Below, piece after piece: positions 6,823 through 7,299 of a DNA stretch of 7,299 bases. The stretch's first letter is position 1. Every line of letters begins with the position of its first letter. Both the position numbers and the translations under genes were made by a program. The notes under the pieces are model-generated. The model made no database searches. It was not told the DNA's origin and saw only the letters and a list, made by a program, of their open reading frames with translations. The stretch comes from Pseudomonadota bacterium (GTDB lineage: Bacteria; Desulfobacterota; Syntrophia; Syntrophales; UBA5619): positions 1 through 7,299 of the forward strand of contig JAHJQP010000005.1 of assembly GCA_018819165.1 (NCBI GenBank), read 5' to 3'.

Positions 6823-6903
6823 CTTTAATCCCCCCCCAATGCGGCGCCCACGCCGCCCGCCTTGACGAACCGGGCCAGCTCTCCCTTTCAAGCCCGTATA
6901 GAG

Positions 6904-6920
6904 TTCATGATGTCCATGAA
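6904..6920. repeat. Inverted repeat TTCATG-N5-CATGAA, possible operator
   Basis: Perfect 6-bp arms (6904-6909 and 6915-6920) around a 5-base centre. It lies just downstream of the predicted start point of the LarA-like operon, where a bound repressor would block transcription. That role is inferred from position only. Confidence 0.4.
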
Positions 6921-6930
6921 AAGGAATTTC

Positions 6931-6959
6931 TCCATATCCGAGCCATTTCCCCTTGTCAA
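6931..6959 (-). promoter_or_regulatory. Candidate promoter of the LarA-like operon
   Basis: On the minus strand a perfect -35 box TTGACA (6954-6959) is followed after 17 bases by TATGGA (6931-6936), a poor -10 box (3 of 6), typical of a promoter that needs an activator. The -35 overlaps a small palindrome CCTTG-T-CAAGG at 6951-6961. The predicted start near 6924 gives a leader of about 100 bases. Confidence 0.4.
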
Positions 6960-6972
6960 GGACCTTTCCCCT

Positions 6973-6989
6973 TTTCTCTCGAAGAGAAA
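6973..6989. repeat. Inverted repeat TTTCTCT-N3-AGAGAAA, possible operator
   Basis: Perfect 7-bp arms (6973-6979 and 6983-6989) with a 3-base centre. Its middle is about 57 bases upstream of the predicted operon start point, the usual place for an activator site, which would suit the weak -10 box. It could also form an RNA hairpin, but no T-tract follows on either strand. Confidence 0.45.
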
Positions 6990-7062
6990 GACGGGGAATG
7001 TCTGCATCAGACCCTGCAAAAGGGACCGATTTTACCAGGGCTTCAACTTTTTTTGCGAGATG

Positions 7063-7071
7063 TGATATGAT
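7063..7071 (+). promoter_or_regulatory. Extended -10 promoter element
   Basis: TGATATGAT contains TATGAT (5 of 6 to the -10 consensus) preceded by the extended TG motif at the right distance. There is only a poor -35 match upstream (TTCAAC, 7042-7047). A start near 7078 would place the ribosome site at 7095-7100 and the GTG at 7108 on a short leader. Confidence 0.35.
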
Positions 7072-7107
7072 AATATTAGACTACAACGAAAAAAGGGGGA
7101 CACAAAG

Positions 7108-7158
7108 GTGTCGGTAAAAATAATATTTGTTGATAAGAATTCCTATTTTAGCAAGTAA
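7108..7158 (+). pseudogene. Short GTG-started frame, possibly the 5' stub of an interrupted gene
   Basis: Sixteen codons, V-S-V-K-I-I-F-V-D-K-N-S-Y-F-S-K, then TAA. Expression signals look real: an AGGGGG site eight bases before the GTG and an extended -10 element 37 bases upstream. The peptide has the shape of the first beta strand and turn of a response-regulator receiver domain (K-I-I-x-V-D-D-x-S-x-F-R), although the second Asp of the usual acidic pair is Lys. The frame ends where the repeat-rich segment begins, as expected if an inserted element cut the gene. A perfect GACAC-AAAG-GTGTC hairpin (7099-7112) includes the start codon. Sixteen residues cannot prove homology; it may be a leader peptide or chance. 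Confidence 0.25.
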
Positions 7159-7163
7159 ATGAC

Positions 7164-7183
7164 AACTGTCAGGACATCGTTTA
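7164..7183 (+). repeat. Direct repeat copy 1
   Basis: AACTGTCAGGACATCGTTTA, matching copy 2 at 18 of 20 positions, 27 bases apart start to start. Its core TGTC-AG-GACA is itself a perfect palindrome. Confidence 0.75.
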
Positions 7184-7190
7184 CTGAAAA

Positions 7191-7210
7191 AACTGTCACG
7201 ACATCGTTAA
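7191..7210 (+). repeat. Direct repeat copy 2
   Basis: AACTGTCACGACATCGTTAA, the second copy of the unit, again with the palindromic core TGTC-AC-GACA. Confidence 0.75.
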
Positions 7211-7235
7211 ATCGCAACTCTGAAACTGTATGATC

Positions 7236-7250
7236 TCACGATGCCGTGAC
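7236..7250 (-). repeat. Inverted partial copy of the repeat unit
   Basis: Its reverse complement GTCACGGCATCGTGA matches GTCACGACATCGTTA of copy 2 at 13 of 15 positions. The bases also form a small hairpin TCACG-ATGC-CGTGA. Confidence 0.55.
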
Positions 7251-7299
7251 CAGTATTCAGTCGGTTATCGCAGTCGATATTTGTATTCTTCAACCTGGA

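Larger units (their letters stand above)
6823..7107. other. Control region upstream of the LarA-like operon
   Basis: This non-coding stretch holds the start-proximal G8 run, a candidate minus-strand promoter and three inverted repeats (annotated separately), then turns AT-rich from about 7040. A 67-codon plus-strand frame at 6862-7065 is not credible as a gene: it lacks a ribosome site and has no recognisable motif. The bases from 6990 to 7060 hold nothing I can name. Confidence 0.5.
7156..7299. mobile_element. Possible end of an insertion sequence (runs off the window)
   Basis: The segment opens with two near-identical 20-base direct repeats, followed by an inverted copy of their core, as seen at the ends of elements whose transposase binds multiple sites (IS21-type, for example). 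On the minus strand a frame enters from the right edge and stops at 7265-7267, ending Q-V-E-E-Y-K-Y-R-L-R, which could be a transposase tail about 100 bases inside the element end. No transposase domain is visible, so an operator array of an unrelated gene is an equal alternative. Confidence 0.3.

Noticed and set aside
6862..7065. 67-codon plus-strand frame in the operon control region
   Set aside because: It has no ribosome site and no domain, and it overlaps the promoter and inverted repeats.
7164..7210. CRISPR array
   Set aside because: There are only two direct copies with a 7-base gap between them, far too short for spacers.
7230..7299. Plus-strand ATG frame running off the right edge
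   Set aside because: It is 23 codons with no ribosome site and no recognisable motif, so it cannot be supported.

Overview
The window is a GC-rich bacterial stretch (falling to about 29% GC between 7061 and 7160) with five complete protein genes, one gene cut by the left edge, one decayed gene and a right-hand end that looks like mobile or regulatory DNA. Gene content (PreP-type M16C peptidase, LarA-like racemase, split UxaA-type dehydratase, short lipoprotein) and base composition would fit a Desulfobacterota/Syntrophales-like anaerobe. That placement is inference; no marker gene is present.

Layout from left to right: 1-103 (minus) is the start of a flavodoxin-like gene. 203-694 (minus) is a small putative lipoprotein of a family I cannot name. 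858-1142 (plus) is a 94-residue three-helix membrane protein with its own well-formed sigma70-type promoter at 777-805. It is divergent from the lipoprotein gene and convergent, with a 10-base gap, with the next gene. 1153-4116 (minus) is a 987-residue M16C zinc metallopeptidase with all expected catalytic residues and a candidate promoter at 4162-4189.

4206-6822 (minus) is a catabolic operon. Its order of transcription is: LarA-like nickel-pincer racemase/epimerase (5566-6822), a wrecked UxaA-type sugar-acid dehydratase (5209-5558), and a class I lyase/aldolase of the DapA/NanA superfamily (4206-5105). The aldolase lacks the DapA substrate arginine and resembles 4-hydroxy-2-oxoglutarate aldolase (HOGA). 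Together these suggest breakdown of a hydroxy- or sugar acid by epimerisation, dehydration to a 2-keto-3-deoxy acid, and retro-aldol cleavage to pyruvate. The middle step is lost: the first ~51 codons of the small SAF-domain subunit are joined, out of frame, to the last ~65 codons of the large subunit, at a 7-base direct repeat.

Upstream of the operon (6823-7107) a candidate promoter is surrounded by three inverted repeats. The far right (7063-7299) is AT-rich. It holds a short GTG-started reading frame with a good ribosome site that stops after 16 codons, followed at once by two 20-base direct repeats and an inverted copy. This may be an insertion-sequence end or an operator array. I found no RNA gene, CRISPR array or convincing terminator.
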